Assembly: GCA_022414725.1 (NCBI GenBank)
Contig: CM039464.1
Span: 9,224,527 to 9,288,526 of the forward strand
Direction: 5' to 3'
Length of the DNA: 64,000 nucleotides
DNA from: Microglena sp. YARC
Lineage: Eukaryota > Chlorophyta > Chlorophyceae > Chlamydomonadales > Chlamydomonadaceae
Every line of letters starts with the position of its first letter. Position 1 is the first letter of the stretch. The position numbers and the translations under genes are program-made. A model generated the notes under the pieces. That model did not search any database. It saw only the letters and a list, made by a program, of their open reading frames with translations, and was not told the DNA's origin. Shown piece by piece: positions 44,061-54,407 of the stretch.

Positions 44061-45196
44061 TTGTCCGAGGACCCCCTTTGGACAGCTTCCTTAATCACGC
44101 CGAATTGGCGTACTGCTTTTCTTTTCTTTTCCCCCATGGCTGTACGGCTCCCGAATGCCGGAAAGCTTCGAAGCAGGAAACCCGTGCGACCATCTCGTCA
44201 GACCGATAATTGTTTCCGGGATCACCTCTGGCCTAAACCATCCAACCAAAGCACTTCCGAATTGTTTGATTTGGCGACCGCAGTTCGCGCTCGGTGTCAT
44301 AACTAATCTACTGACGGATCTATATTCGGCTACGAGCAGTAACTTCTAGGCATCTCCTCGTGTTTTCACTCATGATCGCTACTTGCAGGTCCCGTCTCGT
44401 CCTGGTGTCATCACAGGTACGATGTAGCGTTGCAATGCTCTTGCAATGCTCTTGTGCCCAGAATTATGCACGTGTCAATGATTTGCCTAATCCGACCCAA
44501 CCCAAGGTGCCACACGATGAGCCATTATGGAGGCGAATGGAGCTTGTATTCCTCATCAGTAAGAGGGACCCATAATTCAGCACTCAAATATGATGGCAAT
44601 GATTCCCCTGATCCGCCCGACGGATTTCTGGACGGACGTAAAAAACGGGCATGCGGTCGCTATAATATTGGGTCGGGACAAGTAGCTACAAATGGGGTGT
44701 CGGGTGACACGTTGGGCTACAAATGGGGTGTCGGCCGCCATGGGGTCTCCCCCGCCGAGAGCGGGAGACTATGGACTCGACTCGAGTCTTTGTGCGCTTC
44801 AATCTCTGGCTTCAATGAACGGAGATGGGGGATATGGGAACGTCTCACCTTGCAAATGGGGGAAGGTAGCAGTCCTTGGCCTCCAATCCAGATGTATAGA
44901 TGAACTTGGAAGCAAGAAGATGGGAAGATCCACGATGATCCAACTTGAAGTACAGATGCACTTCTGTGGGGTGGAGGAAGGCTGTATAGTGTATGAATGA
45001 TGTATTGCTTTGTACATCGTATTGCTCAGTACATCAACTCAATGTCTATGCAACGGAGTCCACTATTTATTTCCCACACTTTGCCGGCTTTTTGTATACA
45101 AGGAATAGGTGGCGGAGATTGCAAAGTACAACTTGTACACCTAGGCCAACTCGCATGCAATGAGTGGCGGACATTGCAAAGTACACGAGTACATCT

Positions 45197-45228
<32 letters not shown>

Positions 45229-45900
45229 GCCCCCCCTCCGGCCACTCCCCCCCTTATTCGATTTGGCAACCGGGCCGAGAAACTCCTTGCCTTTCTAGCA
45301 ATAATCCCCGAAGTTCAAATCCAGATATAAACCCAGCCCAGGCGGTCCAACGAGTTTCGGCTGGGGTCTGCCGACTTCGCTCTCCTGCATGGTACGACAT
45401 CCCCCAATTGTTTCCCTCTCCCTACACCCTTCCCTCTTGCTACTAGATTGGGTCTGTCATCCTTCTAGTTTTCGTCAGAGTTCCCCTCTCCTTCGACACA
45501 TCTCTCCCCACACCGACTGGGCACCATGACGATGAGCCTACGCGTCGAAACCCGTATCAGCGCCACCCTTCGTGCTGAGGAATAAGCCCATTTGCTTCGA
45601 AAGCAACTCGTTCATCACGTAGCCAGTTGGGTTGAATGCGGGAAATCCTCGCCACTTGCGCAGTCCAGTGGGCGATATTATTGCCTGCACACAGTCGAAT
45701 TTGCATCTGGCTGGCGCCCCTTGTGACCTAGTCCCGAGCAATCGCAGTGCTCGTGTACGTCGGTAGATCCGGGCTGGGGCGAACTGCGGACACGAAATCG
45801 AACCTCAGATGTTCCCGTTAGCACACAGAAGAGCTGCACCAGCTACTCGTCCCCGGTAGATACCCTACGGTAGCCTGCACCTGTTCAGGTTGTTAAACAG
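44061..45900. other. Intergenic sequence with 28-base poly(C), no gene
   Basis: Contains a direct repeat of GTGGCGGA(G/C)ATTGCAAAGTAC at about 45110 and 45165 shortly before poly(C) 45197-45224, and a duplicated CTACAAATGGGGTGTCGG near 44685-44735. An LTR-like feel (TGTACATCGTATTGCTCAG) is noted, but no matching ends or coding region were found. Confidence 0.35.
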
Positions 45901-45939
45901 GTGTTCAGGCTGCCATGGATAGGGTGCATGGTAGTCTGT

Positions 45940-46380
45940 CCTCAGGGTGCATGATCCTTTGCAGAAGGCAGGCTGTGCTGCTGCCCAGTCTTCTCATTGT
46001 GTTGCTGAGTGTGTGGGCATCTCCAGGCTTGTGGACCCTGTGCACTAGGTAGGCTGTGCCCCTGTCCGGTCTTGCCAGTCTTGGCATTGTGTTGCTGAGT
46101 ATGTAGACATCTGCTTGCTAGTGGGCCCTGTGCAGTAGGCAGGCTGTCCTGCTGTCCGGGTCCTTACGTTGTGCTGATGAGTCTGTCACGTTCTTCTTGC
46201 CTGTGGACCCTGTGCAGTACGCAGGCTGTGCTGCTGTCCGGGTCTTTACGTTGTGTTAATGAGTCTGTCACAATCTTCTTGCCTGTGGACCCTGTGCAGT
46301 AGGCAGGCTGTGCTGCTGTTCGGGTCTTTCCGTTGTGTTGATGACTATGTCACGATCTCCTTGCTTGTGAACCCTTGCTG
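45940..46380 (+). repeat. ~82-90-bp minisatellite, about five copies
   Basis: Units share GTGGACCCTGTGCAGTAGGC, AGGCTGTGCTGCTGTCCGGG and GTTGTGTTGATGAGTCTGTC. Equivalent positions fall at 46031, 46121, 46203, 46285 and 46367. No coding role is evident. Confidence 0.75.
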
Positions 46381-47044
46381 GTTTGGACCTAGAGACTGGA
46401 AACTCGTCGCATTGGCGGTGTTTAATATTTCAGATTTCTGTAGGCTTGCTTGAGTAGCTGGGATACTCAAGCCTGAATTCAGGATAGTTGCATAGCCATT
46501 GCATTACAGAGGGCTAAGTGCGGAGCCTGGGGGGGTTGGGGGCTCATGCGTCGCCAACAATGGAATAGCAACGCGTCGTCAAAACAATAAACAGTTTTCA
46601 CTAGCTGTTTTTGTTGACTTGCGTTTCCAGTGCACTGGTAAACACTTTTTGTTTGTTTTGAAATGATGTTCACCCCACACAATGAGACACCGTACACTAA
46701 ATAGTGACCATCGGGGATTCAGGAAGACATTCCAACTAACTTACGCTGCCCTTAAGTCGCCATACCCCCTCTCCACCGACTTCACCCCACCCTCATCCCC
46801 AGTGCTCAGGATGAGCTGGCTAATGATTGCATGTTGTTGCGCCAGACTGGAAGACACACCTCTGGGATTGTCCCATTGTAATTGAGAGCACCAACCCGAT
46901 GGATCAGGTAAAAACTTAGGTGTACTCTGGGATTGTCTCATTCCAATTTGAATTTGAATTATAATTGAGAGCATCAACGTGACGGATGAGGTATGGGGCT
47001 GTTTTTGTTTTGATTGAAAGGAAACCCACAAATCTAGGTGCATG

Positions 47045-47118
47045 TTTTTGGCGGAGCCCCCTCTTCAAGGGGGCGGGAGCCCCCAGGGGCACCCCGTTGT
47101 CCGTCTGTGCGTGTGACC
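47045..47118 (+). repeat. GC-rich hairpin module, copy B
   Basis: Reads TTTTTGGCGGAGCCCCCTCT, AAGGGGGCGGGAGCCCCCAG, then CACCCCGTTGTCCGTCTGTG. Same organisation as 7101-7175 (minus) and 50018-50093. The preceding 46865-47215 also contains three partial direct repeats around (G/C)GATGGATGAGGTA and ACAAATTTAGGTG. Confidence 0.6.
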
Positions 47119-47251
47119 GTCTGAACGAGACGAAGCCTGACAAGTCAAACGTGATGGATGAGGTATAGGACTTTTTTTTTTTTTTTTATTGAAAGGATTT
47201 CATCCACAAATTTAGGTGCAATTTTTCAGGTACAAATTTGTAGTCTTATTG

Positions 47252-47390
47252 TAGCACAAACTCAGGGCCCCCGTTTGTAAAACGATTGTTTGGGTTCAGT
47301 TCATTACTGCTTTTCCTGTTTAACCCCTCGTGATGTCATGGTTGGGCAGATCCCTTTAGCTTGTTTGGTCTACCCCTGGACTGTAACAAA
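47252..47390 (+). repeat. GTTGGGCAAGTCCC dispersed repeat, full copy
   Basis: Starts AGCACAAACTCAGGGCCC and ends CCCTGGACTGTAACAAAATG. Same length and order as 17788-17930 and 20213-20350. Confidence 0.7.
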
Positions 47391-47555
47391 ATGCCATGAC
47401 CGCTCTTTTTTCTGACAACACATTGCCACTGCGTCGCCATTCAGTCGTTGCATGGCGGCGCATGAACCCTCCAAATACCCCGGGGTACGCGCTTCGCACT
47501 CCGCCATGCGATGGCTAAACCACAATCATAAATCAGGCCTCGGTAGCCCAAGTAG

Positions 47556-47762
47556 CTACTCAACCTGACCTCCATAAATCTGGCACAAGAAACACTGCAC
47601 CTGGCAGGTAAAATAACCACAACAATTATACCCTTTTTTTGGCCGACAAATAGCGTAGACCCTTAAATCATCTGGCGGCTTACCCTTTAAAAGTGGCCAC
47701 AACCGGTAGATTTTCGTTGTTATTTTAGCAGTGCCTTGCTGGCGGTGAAGCGGCATGTCCAC
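47556..47762 (-). CDS. Cys-rich ORF, possible transposase tail
   Basis: A 68-codon minus-strand frame with VYAICRPKKGY, CCGYFTCQVQCFLCQIYGG. The Cys spacing and the C-F-x-x-Y ending recall the C-terminal zinc-binding region of PiggyBac-type transposases, but the Cys/His pairs do not match closely. No upstream catalytic domain was found nearby. Low-confidence relic. Confidence 0.2.
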   Translation of the reverse strand: MDMPLHRQQGTAKITTKIYRLWPLLKGKPPDDLRVYAICRPKKGYNCCGYFTCQVQCFLCQIYGGQVE

Positions 47763-47884
47763 TGCAAACGCGCCATATGTAGGTAGCTATCTTGGGTAGC
47801 GACCAGCCAGCCAACCTAGGAAACAGATGACGGACAAGCATGGTGGTGGTGACATGCTTACACATCTCCACAAATGTCTGTGTG

Positions 47885-48290
47885 TGGTTGGGCATGGGGT
47901 TGTGCATGTGTGTGCATGTATGTGCATGGGGTTGTGCGTGTGTGCATGGGGTTTTGCATGTGTGCATGTGGTTGTGCATGTGTGTGCATGTATGTGCATG
48001 GGGTTGTACGTGTGTGTGCATGGGGTTGTGCATGTATGTGCACGTGGTTGTGCATGTGTGCTTGAGGTTGTGCCTGTGTGTGCATGTATGTTCATGGGGT
48101 TGTGCGTTTGTGCATGGGGTTGTGCATGTGTGCATGGGGTTGTGCATGTATGTGCATGGGGTTGTACGTGTGTGCGCATGGGGTTGTGCATGTATGTGCA
48201 CGTGGTTGTGCATGTGTGTGCATGTGTGCATGAGGTTGTGCATGTGTGTGCATGTATGTGCATGGGGTTGTGCATGTGTGCTGATATTCG
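47885..48290 (+). repeat. TGTGCATG/TGCATGGGGTTG degenerate tandem repeat
   Basis: About 400 bp of alternating GTGCATGTGTG, TGTATGTGCATG and GGGGTTG(T/C) blocks. ORFs on both strands (His/Thr-rich and Cys/Val-rich) follow from the repeat and are not genes. Confidence 0.85.
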
Positions 48291-48409
48291 TGACCATCCT
48301 CTTCCCCACATCGTCTTCTAGAGAATGCCCCTCTTCTGAATCAGCATTATTGGGATGCGTGGGATCGGCAACAACAAGGGACACATCTTTCAGGTGGCAA
48401 CTATGCTGC

Positions 48410-48623
48410 TAAAGTCATGATACCGCCTGGTGGGGCGTGGTATTAAGGGAGCCCGCCGTACGCGGGCAGAGAACGGTCTACCACCTCGACTGGACAAGCT
48501 ACCATCGCGGTTGACAACGACCTGCAACGCTCAGGGTGACCGTAAGGGGAATCGAAACCCCGACCCTTCTTCGTTTAAGCGATTTGGTGTACCACTAGAC
48601 CAATCGTATAACTAAAACGGGCT
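48410..48623 (-). mobile_element. tRNA-derived SINE, copy 2 (inverted)
   Basis: On the minus strand it reads AAGCCCGTTTTAGTTATACG, the A-box-like TGGTCTAGTGG, the B-box-like GTTTCGATTCC, GGTAGCTTGTCCAGTCGAGG and ends near GCGGTATCATGACTTTAG. It is collinear with 20450-20666 over its whole length at high similarity, which defines both ends of the element. Confidence 0.7.
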
Positions 48624-48651
48624 TAATTATGCTGCCACTGTGCAGAATGAC

Positions 48652-48839
48652 TAGGGTTGTCAAGCACAATATTGTACAGCATGGATATCGTACAATATAT
48701 TTATATTTTCGTATCATTTGTCGTTCCATATCATATAATATAGCATGATAATTATAGGGACCAGTTTGATACCATCAACCCTGATAAATAATATTGATTT
48801 TGATATGGCCTGATCTTTGAATCGATATTGACAACCCTA
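48652..48839 (+). mobile_element. MITE with 12-bp perfect terminal inverted repeats
   Basis: 188 bp bounded by TAGGGTTGTCAA and TTGACAACCCTA, which are exact reverse complements. The outer TA on each side could be the target duplication of a Tc1/mariner-type element. The interior is AT-rich with no ORF. Its right end has been tandemly amplified downstream. Confidence 0.65.
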
Positions 48840-48841
48840 AG

Positions 48842-48976
48842 TATGACCTGGTCTTTGAATCGATATTGACAACCCTAAGTATGACCTGGTCTTTGAATCG
48901 ATATTGACAACCCTAAATATGACCTGGTCTTTGAATCGATATTGACAACCCTAAGTATGACCTGGTCTTTGAATCG
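48842..48976 (+). repeat. 38-bp tandem array derived from the MITE end
   Basis: Copies of TATGACCTGGTCTTTGAATC plus GATATTGACAACCCTAAG start at 48842, 48880, 48918 and 48956 (last partial). The first unit overlaps the right end of the MITE (48803-48840), so each repeat includes a MITE terminus. Confidence 0.85.
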
Positions 48977-49155
48977 GTGTCATTGTGCGAGAACACTGTG
49001 CGCAGTATATGGGTGAGTGCTACTCGAGAGTTATATGAGACATACTTGGGCAGAATTTTACCTATGATGCTTCAAATGTTGATTATACCCCCTCCCCCCC
49101 CACACTTCCCACCCAACCCCCACCCCTACCCCCCCGCACCCCCATTGGAACGCAG

Positions 49156-49767
49156 AGGGTGAATATTTCCCCCACTGGCGTCAAGGTGAAACAGGAGCCT
49201 AATTTAGCAGGAGGAGAGCTGACGGGAGGTACAGTGGTAAAGAGAGAGCCAATTGAGGATGTCAGAGGGGCTGAGTTCCTACAAAGCGTTGACGATCGTA
49301 ATTGGCCCAGCCATGACCACCCCCCTGATCGGACTGCGTATCAAGTCAAGCAAGAGACTGAGCATCAGCCCGGGACTGAGACTAGGAGTGAGTATCAGCC
49401 CAAGCCTGGGACTGAGCCTGGGACTGAGACTAGGACTGAGTGTCAGCCCGAGCTTAGGACTGAGCCTAGGACTGAGCATCGTCTGAGGCAAGAGACTGAG
49501 CATCAGCCTGGGACTGAGACTAGGACTGAGTATCAGCCCGAGCCTGAGACTGAGCATGAGACTGGGAATGAGCCTGAGACTGAGCATGAGACTGATCTCT
49601 CTACCCCTGGGCCCTGCGCCTTATTCCCAGCACCTACCTCAGACAAGGACAATGGTTACATTCTCCCAGAAGACATGGTGCGTGGAGTGGAGGTGCTGTG
49701 TTTGAGAACATTCCGATTTGTGTTTCGACCAATCCAAACACCCCTCGCATGTCAACGAACCACTTAG
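49156..49767 (+). CDS. Putative exon: acidic Glu/Thr/Pro repeat protein with psi-K-x-E motifs
   Basis: An open frame follows a long pyrimidine tract and GGAACGCAG acceptor, phase 0. The N-terminal part carries VKVKQEPN, VVKREPIED and YQVKQETE, three psi-K-x-E sites of the SUMO-attachment consensus. A degenerate repeat follows, of the type TEHQPGTETRTEYQPEP (residues about 70-150), rich in Glu, Thr and Pro and probably disordered. The last ~30 codons run into a duplicated non-coding segment (49661-49938) and may not be coding. It lies upstream of the modular gene on the same strand and could be one of its exons, but no phase-compatible donor was found. Confidence 0.45.
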   Translation, partial: RVNISPTGVKVKQEPNLAGGELTGGTVVKREPIEDVRGAEFLQSVDDRNWPSHDHPPDRTAYQVKQETEHQPGTETRSEYQPKPGTEPGTETRTECQPELRTEPRTEHRLRQETEHQPGTETRTEYQPEPETEHETGNEPETEHETDLSTPGPCALFPAPTSDKDNGYILPEDMVRGVEVLCLRTFRFVFRPIQTPLACQRTT

Positions 49768-49938
49768 TATCTCGGTTTAGGGCTTGCTTCATGATTACTT
49801 TCTCCCAGAAGACATGGTGCGTGGAGTGGAGGTGCGGTGTTTGTGAACATTCCGATTTGTGTTTCGACCAATCTAAACATCCCTCGCATGTCATTGAACC
49901 ACTTAGTATCTCAAACAAGGGCTTGCTTCATGATTCTA
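49661..49938 (+). repeat. ~139-bp direct duplication
   Basis: Two copies start with TTCTCCCAGAAGACATGGTG (49661 and 49801), and a third start is at 49939. The unit ends with GGGCTTGCTTCATGATT. The junction resembles the intron following exon 50693-51085 (GGGCTTGCTAAATGATTACA, TGTGTGGATTGGAG), so this is more of the same duplicated intron sequence. Confidence 0.75.
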
Positions 49939-50017
49939 TTCTCCCACGACAGAGCACATAGGGCTGTAAGTGAGTGTCTTGTGTGAAGCGGCAACACACA
50001 CTAACCAGCCCACCAGC

Positions 50018-50093
50018 TTTTTGGCTGAGCCCCCCCTTCTGGGGGCGGCAGCCCCCAGAGTCACCCCGTTGTCCGGTTGTCTGTCTGTCATGG
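50018..50093 (+). repeat. GC-rich hairpin module, copy C
   Basis: Reads CTTTTTGGCTGAGCCCCCCC, TTCTGGGGGCGGCAGCCCCC, then ACCCCGTTGTCCGGTTGTCT. It lies just outside the inner boundary of the right inverted-repeat arm. Confidence 0.6.
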
Positions 50094-50692
50094 GGATTGA
50101 ACCTGCAGCGATGATTGACGTCTTGGACAATGAATAATCTTTGAATGTGAAAGGCTTATATGTAAGGGCGTGTGTTGGTGGACACCCTACCCCACAATGG
50201 CATGTAAGGCTTTGGATCATAGTTGCATGTGAATGGATAAACTAATCAACTAACCAGCTGACAAACACACTTACTAGCACACCAGCTTTTCTACGCACCC
50301 CCACTCCCACCCCCACCTTGCTGGTGTGAAGCGCCATCTCCACTGTGAATATAAGAAACACGCCCTTACTGGCCCCTGGCCCTGTCGTAAACCCTGGCTT
50401 CAGTCCGCTGCACTCGATTCCGGTGCCACCTGTCGCTCTGATAGCCAAAACTTTCCGCCAATTTTTTGTTTCACTTGCGACGCGCTGATGACTTTTCTAT
50501 CTACACCTGGTCACCTACCCCTGCCCCCACCCCCACCTTGCCCGTGTGAAGCACCATCTCCACTGAGATAACACCCTAAGCAGCCAGCTAAGTAAGTAAG
50601 GAAACAACCAGCCAGCCAAACAACCAAACTACAACAAAAACAATTGGACATGTTGTTGCAAGAGAGCGTCCTCTTCCCTCCCTCCTCTGCAG

Positions 50693-51085
50693 GTACCCCC
50701 TCTTCAAAATCAGCATCACTGGGATAGCATTATACGACGAATCAACGACGATGCTAACAATCAGCCTAATCAAGAAACAACGATGCTACTACCAGACCAA
50801 GAAAATTCTGCATCATGCAGGCAGTGGCCTTCCGAAGGCAACGATGCCTCGGGTGCGGACTCTGCCCCCCCCAACGAATTACAGGGGGAAAGTACTTTCC
50901 CTCCTCTAGTCATGGGGCAAGAGGATATTGCAGAAGGGGAGATAACCGGCGAAGGCACTCAGGCTGAAGGGCAGGTTAGTGCTCCTGGTGCTGGATGTGA
51001 AGATCCCCTGGAGAGTGAACCTGCTGCAATGACCGGCCGTGAGGAAGGCATGGCCCTAGAGAGTGGCCAGTGCCCATACACACAG
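50693..51085 (+). CDS. Modular gene, right copy, first recognised exon
   Basis: The acceptor is TCCTCTGCAG/GTACCC and the donor ACACACAG/GTGAGG, phase 0 at both ends; 131 codons. It encodes PPLQNQHHWDSI, LLPDQENSAS, EGEITGEGTQAEG, one 16-residue unit (AAMTGREEGMALESGQ) and CPYTQ. Acidic and low in hydrophobics, so probably disordered. The 498-bp size difference from the left-arm exon equals ten 48-bp units plus an 18-bp insertion. An open frame continues past the donor to 51193; I prefer splicing because the next exon joins in phase 0 and the donor is conserved. Confidence 0.65.
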
Positions 51086-51369
51086 GTGAGGGTTAGGGTA
51101 AAACTCATCTTGCTCCTGGTGCTGGAGATTGAACCTGCAGCGATGATCGACGTCTTGGACAAGGGCTTGCTAAATGATTACATTATCCCATGACACACGG
51201 TGTGTGGATTGGAGTTGCAATGCCTGTTAACATACACTGTCTCATTTTTGGGCTACGTGTAGCAGCTTCCCCCCAGCTGTATTAGCCAGCAGCTGAGTCA
51301 AGCCCACAGACTACCGCTGCTTTATAATGCCTGTCGTGCCAGCTTTCAAATACACTAGCTAGCTTCATG

Positions 51370-51655
51370 TTTGGCTCAATAGCGGGTGAAAGGAGCCGCC
51401 TAGAAGCTGCTACGCATAGCCCAATAGCAGGTGAAAGGAGCTGCCTAGAAGCTGCTACATATAGCCCAATCGCGGGTAAAAGTAGCTGCCTAAAAGCTGC
51501 TTGGCATAGCCCAATAGCTGGTGAAGGTAGCTGCCTAGAAGCTGCTACACATACCCCAATAGCTGGTGAAAGTAGCTGCCTAGAAGCTGCTACGCATAGC
51601 CCAATAGCAGGTGAAAGTAGCTGCATAGAAGCTGCTACGCGTAGCCCAAATAAGA
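51370..51655 (+). repeat. 45-bp tandem repeat in the modular-gene intron (right)
   Basis: Counterpart of 36485-36771, with units around GCCTAGAAGCTGCTACGCAT and AGCCCAATAGC(A/T)GGTGAAAG. Confidence 0.85.
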
Positions 51656-51885
51656 AAGTGTTCGCATTTGTTGTCATTGTGATTTGATCATGTATGTTAA
51701 TTATAAATTGTGATTGCAGCTACCAACGATCCCTCTCATGTTATCTATGCATACAGTATCTGGCTGACAACATACATGCATGTGCATGAGCCTTTTCATG
51801 GGCCATGCACACACTGTACAACCCAAATGTGTACCACCTTGATAATCATGCAATCTAAGTCACACATACACGCTCACACACACAG

Positions 51886-52323
51886 GCACATCTTGGTGGC
51901 GCTGGGGCTCCTGAGGTTGGCCGAGGCAGTGACGCTGGCGCCTGGGAGCTTGGCCAAGGCAGTGGATCTGAGGCTCTGGTTATTGGCCAAGACTCTGGCC
52001 AGCAAGAAGCCGAAGCAAGGTCCAAGAAGGAACATGAGGCCATGGTTTTGGAGAGACGCAAGAAACATAATGCCATATTTTTTAGCTCTGGCCCTTGACT
52101 GAACAATTATGCACGGAGGCAGTGTTCAACATGCCAAAAGAGAGGAAAGCTAGGGGCCTCTTCATGAATCATGAGGACCATGAGGGGACGTTGTATCTTT
52201 GTAAAAGAAAAAAACCTGTGCTGAGTAAGCGGAATAAGGATGGAGATGTACTTCCCAGGTCCCGCTACCAATTCCCCAGACCTCGACCGGATTACGGCTG
52301 TGAAGATTTCTTCAAAACCTTTG
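51886..52323 (+). pseudogene. Modular gene, right copy, second exon with 1-bp deletion
   Basis: The acceptor CACAG/GCACATC and donor TTTG/GTGAGT are as in the left arm. The left reading ATAATGCCATGGTTTTTGAG is replaced here by ATAATGCCATATTTTTTAG, one base shorter, which shifts the frame just before the core domain. The domain downstream is otherwise preserved (RKARGLF, CKRKKPVLSKRNKDGD, YQFPRPRPDYGCEDFFKTFG). The exon is 438 bp against 442 in the left arm: one codon plus one base shorter. Confidence 0.65.
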
Positions 52324-52968
52324 GTGAGTTCAAATGTGCTGATCACAAGCTACACAGGTTTAGGCAATGCATCTCCTCAACCATGAATGGTGAGGTGAAC
52401 GAGTGTGTCATGATTAATCGTGAATGGTGAGGAGTTGGCGGTGAGCCATCGTCAACAGTACAGTTACATCATCTGCCCCACCCCAACTCCTGCACGTTCT
52501 ACATCGGCTGAACACGCTGACTGGCATGTACATGCCTAGTATACCACTGCTGCAACATGTTATTGTATACCAGGTCATATAGTGCATGTTCTAGCCCCTC
52601 CTGGTAGTCTAGCATTATCTTGATTATTTAAGGTTGGGCAAGTCCCTTGAGTCTAATCGGCTATGCCCTGGACTGTAACATACAAACAGACAAACAGACA
52701 GACATACAAACATACATGACATTGCAGTACAAACACGACTAGGTCTAAATCACACGAGCTTTGTCAAAAGGGTGCACAAGCACCTCTGCATTGTTACTTC
52801 ACTGCTACCTGTCCACCATGTACTGCTGGCTGTAGTGTACCGCCACACGCACCTCTCCTACTTCCACAACAACACAGAAGGGTCTGAAGCTTATCGCTTG
52901 GTAGAGCCAAGGTGCTCAATTGTGTTGGATGTGATTTTCTGATTACTTCACTCATGTGTTGCATGCAG

Positions 52969-54407
52969 GCAAGAACTCGGGCATCCCTGACTCAAGAAGC
53001 GTTGCTGGGTTGGAGGCTGGTGGCCCCAGTGGAGTTGGGGCTCTGGATGCCGTAGGCCTGAAGGTTGGAAGTGGCAGTGTGGCCTATAGTGGTATGAAGG
53101 CTCTGGATGCTGGTGGCCAGGAGGTCGGGTGCGGCAGTGGGGTCCAGGAGGGTGATAGTGCTGCACCAACGCTGCAAGCAGAGGAGGAGAACTACATCAA
53201 CAAGATGCAGGCATACAACAATGAGGGTATCACCCCCACAAGCGACACCCTAGAGGCTTGCCAAGGCATTGCCACTGAGGCCCAAGATGTTGACGACCCC
53301 AGTGGTGTCAGGGATCTGGAGGTCGGAGGCGGCAGTAGCCCTGGGGCCCTGGAGGGTGACCAAGGCCACAACAAGAGGCAGAGAGAAGGTGCAAGGGACC
53401 AGGAAGGGGACCAAGACTACATGATGAAGGACCATCCTGTGAGGGCCCAGCCCCCCCAGGTAAATTGTTCTGAAGGTCTCTTATGGGGAACCAGTACATC
53501 AGATGACTTAGCACTGCAAGGACAGGAGGAGAACTGCCTCAACCTTTGCTGCCCTGGTGGTGTCAGGGACCCAAAATTTGCCGCTGGAGTTTGCTGGGGA
53601 ACAGCCTTGGCGCTTACCGATAGTCCTCCCTCAACTTTGCATAGACTGGGTACACCAGATTGGTTTGCCGCTGGAGTTTGCTGGGGACGTGCCCACTATT
53701 TTTCCCTATCATCCACCCTCAGCATTGCCACTGGGGCCCAGAATGTTGGCGGCCTCAGTGATTTAGGAGACCTGGGCTTTGCCGCTGGAATTTGCTCTGG
53801 GACGGTCTTGGCGCTTACCGGTCGTCCTACCCCAACTATGCATAGACAGGGTACGTCAGATGAGTTTGCCGCTGGAGTTCGCTGGGGCAGTGACCACTGT
53901 TTCCCCCTGTTGCCCACCCTTGGTAGCAGTGCTGCACCAACGCTGCAAGCACAGGAGGAGGACTGCCTCAACAAGATATGTGCAGGCAACAGTGAGGGAA
54001 TCCCCCCCACAAGCAACACCATGGAGGCTGGCCAAGGCACTGCCACTGAGGCCCAGGATATGGACGACCCCACTAGTGTTAGGGATCTGGAAGTTAGCCA
54101 AGTCATTGCCACTGGGGCCCAGGATGTTGGTGACCCCAGTGATGTAAGGGCTCTGGATGCTGACGGCCCCGAGGTTGGCCAAGTCAGTGGCGCTGGGGCC
54201 CAGGAGGTCGACCATGGCAGTGGATCTGGGGCTCCAACGGTTTGCCAAGGCAGTGGCGCTGCGGCCCATGAGATTGACCAAGGCAGTGGAGTGGGGGGCC
54301 TGAAGGTTGGCCATGCAGGGTCTTTCAAGGAGCAAATACTGACCATGTTGTACTATCGGCTCTACCTGAATCCTGAGCGCAAGGGGGGCGAGTTCACGTT
54401 TAACAAG
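52969..54407 (+). CDS. Modular gene, third exon (repeat region plus start of a core domain)
   Basis: Starts in phase 1 after TTGCATGCAG (the Gly codon is completed across the junction) and ends in phase 0 at AACAAG/GTGACA. The ~480 codons encode GKNSGIPDSRSVAGLEAGG, Gly/Ala/Asp-rich units with GVRDLEVG and ATEAQDVDDP, and about four FAAGV(C/R)WG-type motifs with LALTGRPTPT. A Gly/Ala repeat (GSGAAAHEIDQGSGVGG) and the first third of a core domain (SFKEQILTMLYYRLYL) follow. The rest of that domain is in exon 55778-55949. Composition suggests a secreted or structural repeat protein, but no signal peptide is in view and no family is recognised. Confidence 0.6.

Larger units (their letters stand above)
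50137..53930 (+). repeat. Right arm of the large inverted duplication
   Basis: The plus-strand counterpart of 34080-38503, with the same exon and intron order. Differences from the left arm: one instead of eleven 48-bp exon units, eight instead of nine C at 50868-50875, a 1-bp deletion in the second exon near 52066, and different repeat content in the third exon. The spacer between the arms is about 11.6 kb. Confidence 0.85.

Noticed and set aside
47787..48412. His/Thr-rich and Cys/Val-rich ORFs of 160-219 codons
   Set aside because: Both strands are open because of the TGCATG-type repeat; no independent support.
52324..52437. A conserved GEFKCADHKLHRFRQC extension as the true C-terminus of the core domain
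   Set aside because: It follows a perfect GTGAGT donor in every copy, and the next exon joins in matching phase 1. Retained similarity is explained by duplication of the intron along with the exon. I keep some doubt because several differences between copies are synonymous.
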